This document shows positions 1 to 11,108 of a stretch of DNA of 64,000 nucleotides, piece by piece. Source of the stretch: Aralia elata (taxonomy: Eukaryota > Streptophyta > Magnoliopsida > Apiales > Araliaceae); the NCBI GenBank assembly GCA_034770075.1, contig CM068385.1, forward strand, positions 59,462,939-59,526,938, written 5' to 3'. Position numbers and translations under genes: made by a program. Each line of letters opens with the position of its first letter. Position 1 is the first letter of the stretch. Under the pieces are notes generated by a model that ran no database searches, had not been told where the DNA came from, and worked only from the letters and a program-made list of their open reading frames with translations.

Positions 1-260
1 CCTCTTCTTAAGAGCAAGCAACGTATGTACCAATCTATCCGGATTCACTAATCCCCTTTTTTGTAATCCAACGATTAGGAACGATTTTAGTTTTAAGCTT
101 TCTAAGAATTTACATCTCATTAGCATGATCATCATCATGATTCTAAAAGCATTGCTTCAAACTATGAGTTTATCACATATTAAATAACAGCACCATGTAG
201 ATAAAGTAAAATGCCTTTAGTACTTTTATTAATAACTAAATAAGATTACAAAGACTTTCA
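1..260 (-). mobile_element. Ty1/copia LTR, right-hand end only
   Basis: This sequence matches the last part of the three longer copia LTRs in the window (for example 10082-10395 and 21124-21419). It lacks about 45 bp just before the end but keeps the terminal CTTTCA. The rest of the LTR lies left of the window. The base after 260 is unrelated to the copia polypurine tract, so this is an outer edge of an insertion or a solo LTR. Confidence 0.8.
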
Positions 261-454
261 CCCCTGGGGTTATCTTCGCGCTCTGTCGAAGAGATGGTTC
301 CATCAGAGCCAGTCTCTTCATCTATTGGACTGCGAGGTGATGATGACACCTTGGGATTGGCGCTATATTACGGGCATTGAGTTTGCTGGCCGTCGGGTTG
401 CCTTGGAGCCCAACATTTCTCCTACCGCTGTTCGTGCCTTACTGGAATTTTCTA
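261..454 (+). pseudogene. Fragment of plant-mobile-domain (PMD) gene
   Basis: About 64 codons are open without a stop and match exon 2 of the complete Retand antisense gene at about 35308-35505. Shared blocks include W-F-H-Q-(S/T)-Q-S-L-H-L-L-D-C-E-V and T-P-W-D-W-R-Y-I-T-G-I-E-F. The piece is cut on the left by a copia LTR end and on the right by a Tekay LTR start. It is therefore probably the exposed remnant of an older Retand-like element into which both inserted. It is not a functional gene. The PMD family is known in plant host proteins and transposons; its biochemical role here is not known. Confidence 0.8.
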
Positions 455-835
455 TGACAACCCGAAAATTCGTGTAATCTACTATTTGGGTTTATGAATA
501 CGAATATTTAATAAAATGAGTTTTAATTGATATTTTTGAGTATAAATGTGATTGTATGTGTTTAAAAGTCGTATTATGACCTAGATTGTGTTTATGTGGT
601 AGAATCTACGAACTAGGGTTTCATAGACGAAAATAATATTTTTATGGGAAAAGACGTAAAAATACTATTCACGCTAAAATCGTCTTTTTGCTTTTCAAAG
701 AACACTATAGTATTTATATGATGTCATGAGACGTAATCTCTAATAAAATTCAAAAACGAATTTCGCAATTTTTCGGCTTGTCAAACAAATTTCGAAAGTC
801 AAACCGAGAATTAAACCTAAGGGTTAAAACCTAGA

Positions 836-955
836 TACGAGGTATTATACGAGTAGAACACGAGAATAATACGAGTATAATACGAATTATCATACGAGTA
901 GAATACGAGAATAATACGAGAATGATACGAGTATGATACGAAAATTATACGGTAG
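836..955 (+). repeat. Degenerate ATACGAG short tandem repeat
   Basis: About a dozen units of the form ATACGAG plus 2-5 bases (variants ATACGAA and ATACGGT) run through the U3 of the plus-strand Tekay LTR, 200-320 bp upstream of its TATA box. This is a possible promoter-proximal repeat. I see no other structure in it. Confidence 0.7.
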
Positions 956-1156
956 GAATACGAAAGTCAAAGTCCACAAAAGTGGCTAACCAATGGGAGG
1001 GGAGAGCTTCCTAAAGAAGCTAGCCATCCCATCCCCCACCATTTAACCATGATATGGTTAGTAAGTAACCATGGTTAGAAGTTAGATAGTTAAGGAGACT
1101 TACGGGAGAAGCTAAGGAAGGCTAAAAGACTAAACTACCCTAACTCTTGCCCACCC

Positions 1157-1164
1157 TATAAATA
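1157..1164 (+). promoter_or_regulatory. TATA box of Tekay LTR C
   Basis: TATAAATA lies in the context CCCTATAAATACC and is followed about 60 bp downstream by a purine-rich leader. This is the only canonical TATA box in the LTR at a sensible place. It would put U3 at 455 to about 1190 and leave a long R-U5. Confidence 0.6.
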
Positions 1165-2055
1165 CCAAGCCATTCCTTCCTTAGTTCTCACCAATTCACA
1201 AATTATAGAGGAAAAACTCTAGAGAAATTGAGAGAGAGAGGGAGAACTCGGGCAAGAGGAGGAGAAAGGAAGAAAGCAAGCTATCATACTTGTTCAAGCT
1301 AAGAAAGAAGAAGAAACAAAGAAGAAAGGTAATAAACCCTAACCTTAATCCATTCTCTTAAGTCTTATAATTAATAAATTGCTTAATGATTATGGAAGTA
1401 TAAGATAATAAAGATGATGGTTAACCATGTTAATAAGAATGAAAAAGGAAATAAGATAACAAACTTTAAAACCCTAACTTCTTTCATTTTTTTAAAAACC
1501 TTTATAACTTAATATAGAAGTGCCTTGTCGGCGGTTGTGATTAAGGGGGATCAATGAAGGATATGAAGATATAAGGATGATGAACACTAGAGGACTAATG
1601 TTTACCCAGTAATGAGTGTGTTAAAGTGAGAACATATTGTTAATAAAGAACCAAAACCAAGAAAGCGTGAAAATTAATGTAAATGTTGTTGATGGAAAAG
1701 TTTAAAACCATCGTTAGTAAGTTAGTTATAAAAATCTAAGAAGAAGGGAATATATGTATGTGTGTTAAGGAAATGTTCCAATTAGAATGGAGTAAAAATA
1801 TGCTATAACGAAGTTATGACAAACATTTTAGTAAAAGGTGTTAAATAGTGAAAACCCTAGCTTAGAGCCACTTTGGATCAAGTTAGCAAGTAGATCATGT
1901 GTCCGAAAAAGTCCGATTTGTTAGGGTTATTAAAGTGTATGAAAAATGTGAGTCGTAGGCTTAAGAATAGGCTCATTCCGATACGGGATGACGAAGTTAC
2001 GGCGTTGCGAAATAGACGTGTCAGAGCATCAAAAATTAAATTCGGCTGACCAAGG

Positions 2056-2147
2056 CTCAGCATAGCTGCGCTAGTCCTTGGCATAGTTACGCAAGGGTCC
2101 CCGATAGTTCAGCGCAGCTGCACTGCATGTGGGCGCACCTACGCCAG
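2056..2147 (+). repeat. Decayed GC-palindrome array in Tekay LTR C
   Basis: Four related motifs are centred near 2065, 2086, 2117 and 2138, so the spacing is 21, 31 and 21 bp. They read roughly GCATAGCTGCGC, GCATAGTTACGC, GCGCAGCTGCAC and GCGCACCTACGC. Their consensus is GCGCAGCTGCGC, the same palindrome that is intact in the Athila element. The differences are mostly C-to-T or G-to-A, as expected from decay of methylated sites. Confidence 0.55.
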
Positions 2148-3572
2148 CCTAAGTCAGGGGCTGGTCAAGTGGGCTGCCATGCAGTCGGGCGTCTAGCATT
2201 CGCGTTTATGACATGCAATGCCTGCGACGATAAAAGAGATTGTTTTAAGACTTAAAAATAACTTAGAAGTCCTGTATGAGTTTTAAAAGCATGCTAAGCC
2301 TACGTATTGGTGTGTCGCTTAGGCGTTTGAGTAGTCAGGGTTAGGCGTATGACGTGCGAACATCAAAACACCGACACAAATATAAATGAACTTGAAAAGT
2401 GTTCCGATTCAAATGAAACGGACGTTATAAAATATGAAATAGAGTTAATGTAAACCAATAATTGGAGTCATTATGTGGCTAATTGGTGTGTCGTTATACA
2501 TGAACATATGTAGAACATTCGAAGGGCGAAATTAGCTTAAAGTTGTAAGCAGCGCTTAAGCAAAGTTTCTAACTCTTGTCTAAACTTTACGTTATGCAAG
2601 ATTTCTATCTATGTGCAAATATTTTATGTTAGTACAAGATGTTTAGCTGTTAATTATGCTATATGACAATATCTGCACTTATGTGCTATTGAGATGAACT
2701 GTTTTGTTATTGAACTGTTCAACATCTTAAAGTTCTGTTATTCACGGAATGTTTAAAGGAAGTGGCAATGTTAATTATTTCAGCTAGACAAATGTTTAAG
2801 GTAAGTGTCGATGCCAATTATTTTCGGCTTAACAAGGTAGAGATAGGTTATTGAATGTTTGATATTCTAATAAAGTTAAGGAAAGTTAATTCAAACTAGA
2901 AGAACTAGTGTAGGTATGAGAGTAGAACCCTTTCATTGGTAAGTCAAGAATCACGAGATGAACTAGACATAGTTTGTGTCATGAGAATGAGGTAGACATA
3001 GGTAATGTCAAAACTAAGAAAGATCAGAGAGAAAGTTAAAATCTTGAGGACTAGTCAGTATGTCATTTCGAAAGCATTAAGAGAAAGGAAACTGTTATTC
3101 CTATTCATTTGATGTTGCTTCACAACTATTGTTCTGTTGTTGAAGATTTCTGAGAATGTGTTGATATTCATTTTATTGTTGATTATTTATCCAACTGTTA
3201 TACTTGTTGAGCAAATGAATGCTCACCCTTGCTTTAAATAAAACATTTTCAGCAAAGCTAGAACGAACCGAGGAACCCGGTGAAGACTAAGGAAGAGAAC
3301 AAGTATTTTTTTAGTCAATTACTTGTAAATTTTGTATGTATCTATTGTGGTGGATTAAAGTCACACTTATAATAGTTAAATGATGTAGAAATTATTATTT
3401 GTATATATGGAATATGTAAAGGTCTTAGAACCTAGGATTAGAAGGCAACATTTTGTAATATATTGAATTACATTGATGTCTTAAGCTTATATGAGTATAT
3501 GAGATGAATGTTTAGCACCGTGACGCACTAGACCTGGGTTTAAAGGTAGACCCGTAGTTTTGGGGCGTTACA

Positions 3573-3650
3573 GTTGGTATCAAAGCTGATAGGTTATAAA
3601 CCTTAGGTGGGAGAACCTTAGGCTATAATTTGAGAGAAATGATGAAGATA
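3573..3650 (+). promoter_or_regulatory. tRNA-Met primer-binding site and short leader of element C
   Basis: TTGGTATCAAAGC follows the LTR end by two bases. It matches the 3' end of initiator tRNA-Met with one difference from the usual TGGTATCAGAGC. The leader continues to about 3650, where the sequence switches to an inverted LTR, so gag and pol of this element are absent. Confidence 0.7.
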
Positions 3651-5987
3651 ATACTTGATCTCTTCATTAGTCTTCATCGGATTACTCGGTTCGTTCTAGC
3701 TTTGATGAAAATGTTGTATTTAAAGCAAGGGTGAGCATTCGATTGCCCAACAAGTATTAACAGTTGAATAAACAATCAACAACAAAATGAATTTCAACAT
3801 TTTCTTTGGAAACTTCATAAACTGAACAATAGTTGTGAAACAACTTTGAATAACAAGGAATGACAATATTCTATCGTTTAACAACTTCGAAACGACATAT
3901 TGACCAATCCTCAAGACATTTCCCTCATTCTCTGTTCTTTCTTAAATTCGACACCTATAATGTCTATCTCATTCCTATGACACGACATGTGTCTAACTCA
4001 ACTCAATTCAATACTCTAGCATTCGTCTAGCCGAAACAAATGGCATCGACACTTTTTTTAAACAGTTCTTGAATAACAGAACTTAAACAACTTGAACAGT
4101 TTACACTAAACAGTTCCTTTCAAATAGCACATATGTGCAAATATTGGCACATAACACAATTAACAGCTAAATATCTTGTACAAATAGAATACATTCACAC
4201 ATAGACAAAAAACTTGACAAAACATAGACAACTTGTATAATTTAACACATTGCACAAGTTAGGAAACTTTCGTAATCATAGATTCCTAGCATAAAGTAAA
4301 TGCATAGGATAAGATACTTGCCTTATATGTGATTTACCAAAACGTTATCCAATCGCTCCTCATATGACCTATATGTATCATAAGGTCGAACATACCAATT
4401 AGTCATATATAGACTTCGTTCGTTGGTTTATGTTAACATTATTCTTACTTCATATTGCTCGCGCTTTATAGTATAGTAACGCGATCAATTTCCAAACATC
4501 TCTAGGCATCGCGGCGTTCGAAAACAAATCGACTTTCATATCAACCTTCCCTTTTGATTTACCTTAACTCTATACATATCTTTCAAGTGTTCATCTCATT
4601 AGATTCGAAATACTTGTCAAACTCTCTAACACTTGTCACGACGTTTCGACGTTCGTACATCGCACGCCCGATTCGCTTGTGCGAACGCCCAAGCGACAGG
4701 CCCTTATGTTCGCTCGACATGCACAACTTATATACCACTCATGGTTTCTCATTACCCTAGAATATATTCCCAAAGTTAAATGATTAGAACTAAGAATTTC
4801 TCGCTTACATGGGTCAGCGTCATGGCTTTCCGAAGAAATCACCACGATTTGCCTTTGATCTCTCAATTGTCCTAAAGATGTCCAATTTGGACCCTTTTCT
4901 TGACCTCAATTCTAAAACTTAAAGATTGAAAGTTGTAGGTCTCTTCCTTAGCTTTCCAAATCATCTTGAATTGTCTAAATCGGAGTTCGCATGAAAAAGT
5001 TGTGCTTAGTTTAGCGAAAGACAGAAAAATCGAAAACTAGGTGGAGGGCAACTTGGCTCCGACGAATTCAATAAGGTAAACGAATCCGCCCCGACCACGA
5101 CTTCTCTCCCGAATTCACCCCGACAAATTCACAAGGCAAACGAATCTGCCCTAGCAGATTCACCTATTCCTGAAAAAAAATTCTGCTTCTGCAGAATTTC
5201 CTTCCGACGACGCGATCGATTTCTAACGCTCGAACCTACTTCTAACATACCATAATATCTATAACTCATCATGTTCGGACCAAATTTCCCAAATTTCTAT
5301 TAAGCCCAAAAATTGGTTCAAAAGTCCCTTTACGGATAATTTTTCAACGAACGACGTTTTTAAACGTCAAACTTTCGTTTTACCATAACTCATTCGTCCG
5401 AAGTCGGATTAAACTCGTTCTTGAGCCCACAGCTCACATTTTCCATATTCTACAAAAGCCCTATGATTTCAGACTCTTTTGGATGCTCTAGCTAAATCCT
5501 TACCCCTGAAGCGGCATTGAGTTTTATAATTCGTCTTAAGACGTCTTTTTCGTGAATTTTCGCCATAACTTCGTTATGGCGAATTCCCCCCCCCCCCAGT
5601 TCCACATGGAACTTTTCATAATACACTTGCGGCTTATAACAAAAGGTGCAATAATCATTATTAAGGTCTTTTTTACGTCATCTACAAGCTTTTCAATCCA
5701 TTATGCATAGGTTTAGGATTTTAACTTTGTTTTCACTTTCATGGCATTTACCGGTAAATTTTACAAGGTTATCAATAATATAACAACCTTATCTCTCCAA
5801 GAGCCTTCTATGGTCTCATATAACAACATCCACCGATAAAGCACTTCCTAGCATACTAGAAAACGTTTTTAAAGGAAAGGATGAACTAGAAGAGTTTTCT
5901 AGGATTTTACCTTTTTATTCTTTTTGTTCTTAGCTACAATTGATCAAAGCTTCAATGTGATCTTCTTTCCTTCCTTCTTCTCCTTTT

Positions 5988-6142
5988 TGATCCGCGCATT
6001 CTCTTTCTCTCTAGCTTTTCCTAGCTTTTCTCTTCTTTTCTCTCTTGTTCTTCTTCTTTCTCTCTCTTGTTCTTCATTTTCTCTCTCTTGATCTTTCTTT
6101 CTCTTTTCTTTCTCTCTCTCTTGATCTTTTTTTCTTTCTAAA
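5988..6142 (-). repeat. Pyrimidine-rich (GA on minus strand) leader tract
   Basis: Dense TCTCTC, TTCTT and CTTTCT repeats on the plus strand lie just downstream (on the minus strand) of the TATATAA box. They correspond to the GA-rich leader of the plus-strand LTR at 1220-1330, which supports this as transcribed leader. Confidence 0.6.
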
Positions 6143-6166
6143 TGAAAGAAAGAAATTAGGTTTTGA

Positions 6167-6173
6167 TTATATA
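6167..6173 (-). promoter_or_regulatory. TATA box of inverted Tekay LTR
   Basis: The minus strand reads TATATAA in front of a GA-rich leader. This is the same arrangement as in the plus-strand LTR. Confidence 0.5.
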
Positions 6174-7444
6174 AAACCTAGTTTCAATAGCTTATAAGTT
6201 GTTCCCCCAACTTAAGTCTCTTGAGGTCTTTCCCCTTGTCTTTCAAAACTTACAGATCACCCCCTGACATATTCCTAGAATATTCTTTATTCCTTAGCAT
6301 ATTTCGGGCATATTCTTTATTCCTTAGTATATTCCCAGAATATTCTTTTCTTAGGTTTCAAATCTTAGGTTTTTAACCCTAAGGTTTTCTTATCTTGCAT
6401 TATTCTCCTTTAACTTTCATAATTCTACTTCCACACTTCATTAAGTTAGTGAAGTGTCTATAATGCCCTTTCTAACTTATTAAGCTAGCAAAAAGTCTAT
6501 TTTGCCCTCTTGTACACTTAACTAGGATTTAATTCCCTAACTACGTCGGTTACCCACTTCTTTTCTAGTTAGCTTTTCTAACTTTTTCGGTTACAATCGT
6601 AATTCGATTAACTAGCCGACAAAAGTTGATTTTGCCCTTCCCATACTATCGATTAGGGTTTACTTTCCCTAACTTTATCGGTTACGCGATTTTTCTTTAG
6701 TTAGATCTCTAACTCGTTACGCAAGCGAAGACTGCAAAATCTCTTTCGTCAGTTTTATTAGAGATTATGTCTCCCATCCTTAAACAAGCAATATCCGGTG
6801 ATTCAAAAATTTCGAAAAATGACCTTGACCCATTCTTGACTATTTGGCCCGAAAAATCAAATTTTCGAGTTTACAGTCTATGCTTACTAATTTCGACGTT
6901 CCGGACTTAACCGAGCCGTCTGTGTCTCAAAATTCTACTCCGAACTCTAATTCGAGTTCTGCCTGCACTACTCTTGTCTTTTATACGATTAATCGTCTTT
7001 CGTTAGTCAGATCAAACTAATTAAAGTAATTAGCCTTGACTAGCTATTAACCTATATTCCTTTTCTCTTAATCGTTAATAAATATATATATGTAACACAC
7101 ATATATTTGTTCATTCAGCACATTTACACATCATAATATCCATAAATATTTTATTTATTAGACATTTACATCGAAAAAACTTAAATACAAGGCTATTCGA
7201 TTTCTCGGGTCGTCACAGCGGTAATGTTCAATTCCTTAAAAATATCCAATGTAATAAAGCAACATCTTAAATATTTAATACTTGTCTTATGTGTGCACAA
7301 CAAACTCATATTAAATATTCAATACTCTATCGCTTTACCATGCTAGAAGGCGACGTTCGATATTCCAAATTTCTTTGAACGTTACAACTTAATATGATTT
7401 CTTTGAGGGTTTGTTATTATTTGTCTCATCTTGTTTAGCGCGCA

Positions 7445-7446
<2 letters not shown>

Positions 7447-7486
<40 letters not shown>

Positions 7487-7487
7487 A
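7447..7487 (+). repeat. (CA)n-(TA)n microsatellite
   Basis: About 13 CA dinucleotides are followed by about 7 TA dinucleotides. The matching place in the complete copia element (about 25545-25560) has only a short TA run, so the CA tract expanded in this copy. Confidence 0.9.
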
Positions 7488-8272
7488 TACGCGTCATATT
7501 ATTTAACATGCGAAGCATGTTGTATAATATATAATATATATAGTAAACATGCACATATAGAATATTATATTCTACCCGAATTGATTATAGACTTTTATTC
7601 TAATTTGGTTCACTAGAGCCACCAAGTGAACCAAAAGGTCAAACCTAAGGTGCAAGAACTGAATTTAAATATAACTATTATATTTAAATCCCAGGCTTCA
7701 TTACAAATAGGTCTTCAAGCGCTCTTTGCTCCTTTGTCTCCAATTCTTCAAAATAATTCTAACTAATCCTATTACATAAACTATTTATAATAAAAAGAAA
7801 CCTTGATCAATAGTCAAGGGGAAGTACATAGGAGGAAGCTAGAATTTACATTAAGACAAAATTAGAGAAGACGAGATACGCAGACCCCATTTATAAAAAC
7901 CCATTCATTCAAGCATCCTCATAAAATAAAATCCAATCATCCATTGATCAATAGTCCATAATTAATCTCATTTATTATCATACATATCACCATATGCATC
8001 AATAAATAACATTCATCTCATAAATAATAAAATCATTCTATATATGCATTGATATCATTTAATGGGCAATATTAATTACTTTAAAATCTAATTTTGAATC
8101 AAAATAAACTCCTTTATTTTAATCCAATTCCAAATCAAAATAAACTACTTTATTTATAATTTAGAATTTATGAAAAAACATGGAATCCTATTCCAAATAA
8201 AATAAACTCCTTTATTTTAGTCAAAATTTGAAATTTCTCAATATTTCACAAAAAACAAACCAACAAGCCTCT

Positions 8273-8418
8273 AAGCGCCGCGACTCAAAGAAACTAGCGA
8301 CACAGCTCTTGCCGAGCGCAGCGACCCTCAAGGAATGGCCAAGCGCCACGACTCAAGGATTTGAGCGTCGCGACTCAAGCCCAGCGCCGCAGCTCACACA
8401 AAGGAGCGTCGCGACTCT
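8273..8418 (+). repeat. GC-rich quasi-palindrome array in copia leader
   Basis: Seven copies of a motif like AGCGCCGCGACTCAAG (best copy AGCGTCGCGACTC, core GTCGCGAC) start at 8274, 8296, 8315, 8342, 8364, 8383 and 8405. Spacing is 22, 19, 27, 22, 19 and 22 bp. The matching leader of the complete copia element (about 26160-26760) has only AT-rich repeats, so this array was gained or lost within the family. Confidence 0.75.
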
Positions 8419-8592
8419 CAAGCTCTGTCTATTCGTTTCTAATTTTTTCAGATCGCAATTTTTGAGTTTTCTCCTAAAAAACATGATTTTATACTATCAA
8501 TTATACCCAATTAAATTGTTCTAAACACATACCCATACATATACGGAATCAATACAATTAATAATTCGCATAAAGCTTGGCTCTGATACCAC

Positions 8593-10395
8593 TGTTAAGT
8601 TTGTAATAGCCATGAGCATACAATCAAATTGCATATAAACAGCGAAAATATGGTAAATCAGAATTTAAAATTTTTATACAAACCATCACCATGATCTTTC
8701 TTTATGCACAATTATTAATTAAACGAAAGAGATATAGATTAAGAATTATACCCTTGTAGAATTCTAGCTTCCTCAGGTACAAGTTCAACTCCAATTCCTT
8801 CGCGTTCTCCTTGAATTCACCGGTGAAATTCTTTCCTTTGATCAACGTTAGCCACCCAAGTGTTTAGCCTCTAGAGGTGATCCACCACGGAATAATATGT
8901 ATTCAAAAAGATGGGTATTGGCAAAACCCTAGTTTCTATCTCTATAGAAATTGTAAGTACTCACCAACAATTGGAAGTGTGTGTAACCCCAAATCATAAT
9001 AAGACTCTTCTTATTTATAAAAATAGGCAACCCTCCTAAACTATTTAGGTATAGGGTTTTATTTTAATTAAACTCTTTTAATTAATTAAACTCCTAATCC
9101 AATTAGGAATTTATGAGAGTACATATGTTAATTAATTCCCAAACCCTTTTAGGAATTAAATAATAATAATAGTAATAATAATAATAATAAGACTTCTCTT
9201 ATTAATTTATATTTAATATTTCTAAAATATTAAATAATAAATATTAAGCAATTTAATTTATTCTATCACCATAGATTAAATTAAATATACTCAACTCATT
9301 ATTACGATTATGTCATTTACTTCTTAAATAAATATTTTTCTTTTGTGGTGTGACCCTTTAGGTTCTCCATATTAAACCGGTTGTAAATAAATCAATTAGA
9401 ACAATTCTAATCTTATTTAAATAAATAAATTAAATTATTTAATTCATTTAAATAAATAATATTTATTCTACAATAAGGGTAAGCCCCCTTAGCGATCAAC
9501 TACTTTCCAGATAATATAGATTTCAACATTAAACACAAAAGAACCTTTCAGTGAATAGTTACCGTACCATTCAATCATTCTACCATACAATGTCCCAATT
9601 AAATATAAGACATGGAATTACTGTCAAGTCTTATTTTATTTAATTATATGCATTTCGATTTTCAAATGCACAACTCTAAATAATGCAAATTAGAAACTCC
9701 TTTCTAATTTTATTCTACCTTGGCCAAGGACTACTAAGTTGTCATTTATCGAATCATATAGGACATTCTCATCTTTTACCAGATGTGGTAGATTCTTTGT
9801 TGACCATTCACATATCTCCATGTACAACTTATTATACCCAAGCATACCCTTTGGTATACCCTAAAAGTCTTAAGGGACATGTCAAAGTATAACTCATCAT
9901 ACACAAGATACTATGATGATCTCAAGTTCAAAGATCACTTGTACTACTATCACTAGAGGAATTTCTATTGACAGGCAAATAAAACTCCATTAGGTATTCC
10001 TTGAGCGAGTCACGTTCAGTGAACTTATTCTCCAATAAGCACCTATGTTTTGCTTTAGTGTCTCCACACAAATAATTATGAGATCAATCATCCTCTTCCT
10101 AAGAGCACGCAAAGCATGTACTAATCTATCCGGATTCACCAATCCCCTTTTTAGTAATCCAATGATTAGGAACAATTTTAGTTTTAAGCTTTCTAAGAAT
10201 TTAGATCTCATTAGCATGGTCATCATCATGATTCTAAAAGCATTGCTGAAAACTATGGGTTTATCACATATAACATAACAACATCATGTAGATAAAGTAA
10301 AATTCCTTTAATACTTTTATTAATAAATGAATAAGATTACAAAGTATATGCCACATCATATCAAATATGATTGGCTTGTGTGCATACTACTTTCA
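8593..10395 (-). mobile_element. Ty1/copia 5' LTR of the truncated copia element
   Basis: This 1803-bp LTR runs from TGTTAAGTTTG to ACTTTCA, in the same orientation as the LTRs at 19617-21419 and 26836-28654 but clearly more diverged from them. A TATA box (TATAAATA on the minus strand, 9012-9019) is conserved in all three. Flanking bases after 10395 (CTGTC) should be the target-site duplication; its partner is not in view. Confidence 0.85.
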
Positions 10396-11108
10396 CTGTC
10401 CACAGGAAAATCTACAAGGTATTTTTTGGAAATTCCAATTGGAGTGTTTAGAGGACTCCCATATCTAACTCCAGAACTTGACCTCACTCAAAAATTGGAA
10501 ATAGGCTGGGAGTTATGCTTGTTCCAATTTTATGTTTTGTTTTTAGGAAAAACATTTTTTCCATCTTTTAGGTTTTCTTGGAAAGCGTTCTTGTTTTCAT
10601 GATTTTTCCTACATAAAACACATAACAAGCATATATACTCCATCATAACCTCCCTTATAACATAGGATCTACCATGATCCTCCATACAAATAACTCTCCC
10701 ACAACAACCAAGCAAAAACATAAACTAGGCTAAGAAAAGTAAGGCTAGGATTTTAGTAGTTACCTTCTCCTTGTTCTTGCTTACTAGCTTATGGATGATC
10801 AAAGCTTGATCTCCTTGCTCCCCTTCTCCTCCCCAATCCGTGCACTCCCTCTCTCTCTCTCTATATTCCCTCTTGCTTTCTTTTACTTAGCAACAAATGA
10901 AATGAAATGAAATGAAATGAAATGAAATGAGTAGGATGATTGATTGTATATATATAAATATACTTTCCATTCTCTTATAAGTTGGTCATTCAACTAAAGT
11001 CTTCTCTAGTCTTTCCCCTCAACATTACATGCTCTTACTAAACAACCCTTAGTCATCCATCAATTAACTTAACCATTCCTCAATTAAACTAACTAAGGTT
11101 AGGTTATT
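10396..11108 (-). mobile_element. Tekay-type LTR fragment (target of copia and element A)
   Basis: The content resembles the inverted Tekay LTR around 4860-6600: a leader-like stretch ending near a GATCAAAGCTTGATC-type block, a CT-rich tract and a TATATA box. It is cut on the left by the copia LTR and on the right by LTR A. A pentanucleotide AAATG microsatellite (about 7 units) lies at 10895-10930. No credible ORF is present. Confidence 0.55.

Larger units (their letters stand above)
455..3572 (+). mobile_element. Tekay-type Ty3/gypsy LTR (element C), plus strand
   Basis: The LTR starts TGACAACCCG at 455 and ends GGGGCGTTACA at 3572, followed by a tRNA-Met-like primer-binding site. It holds a TATA box (1157-1164), a GA-rich leader (1220-1330) and a splice-donor-like AAAG|GTAATAAA near 1327. 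A segment near the 3' end (about 3186-3305) is about 88% identical to the inverted LTR at 3645-3790. There are no long ORFs. The 3.1-kb length fits Tekay/Del-type chromoviruses. The element body beyond the leader is missing. Confidence 0.75.
3650..7215 (-). mobile_element. Inverted, truncated Tekay-type LTR
   Basis: Read on the minus strand this LTR starts TGACGACCCGAG at 7215, has a TATATAA box at 6173-6167 and a GA-rich leader, and then runs to about 3650. There it stops about 270 bp short of the expected end. The 3645-3790 part is the reverse complement of 3186-3305 at about 88% identity; other parts are more diverged. No target-site duplication is visible. The coding-free content includes a C12 run at 5586-5597. 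Confidence 0.7.
7216..8592 (-). mobile_element. Copia leader (5' untranslated) remnant with PBS
   Basis: The sequence from about 7250 matches the leader of the complete copia element at about 25350-26835, including the block at 7340-7560. It ends with the tRNA-Met primer-binding site TGGTATCAGAGCC (minus strand, 8579-8591), one base from the LTR. The gag-pol part that should lie to the left is missing, cut at the inverted Tekay LTR. There is no coding content. Confidence 0.8.

Noticed and set aside
3575..3587. tRNA gene
   Set aside because: Only the 3' end complement is present, next to an LTR end; it is a primer-binding site. The same holds at 8579, 26822, 47624 and 58467.
4554..4866. ORFs of 68 and 76 residues
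   Set aside because: They lie within the inverted Tekay LTR, overlap on both strands and match nothing recognisable.
8228..8524. 98-residue ORF
   Set aside because: It spans the GC motif array in the copia leader; the matching leader in the complete copy has no such frame.
9683..9892. 69-residue ORF found in three copia LTRs (also 20719-20928 and 27954-28163)
   Set aside because: It is conserved only because the LTRs are conserved. It lies opposite to the element and outside any known copia gene.
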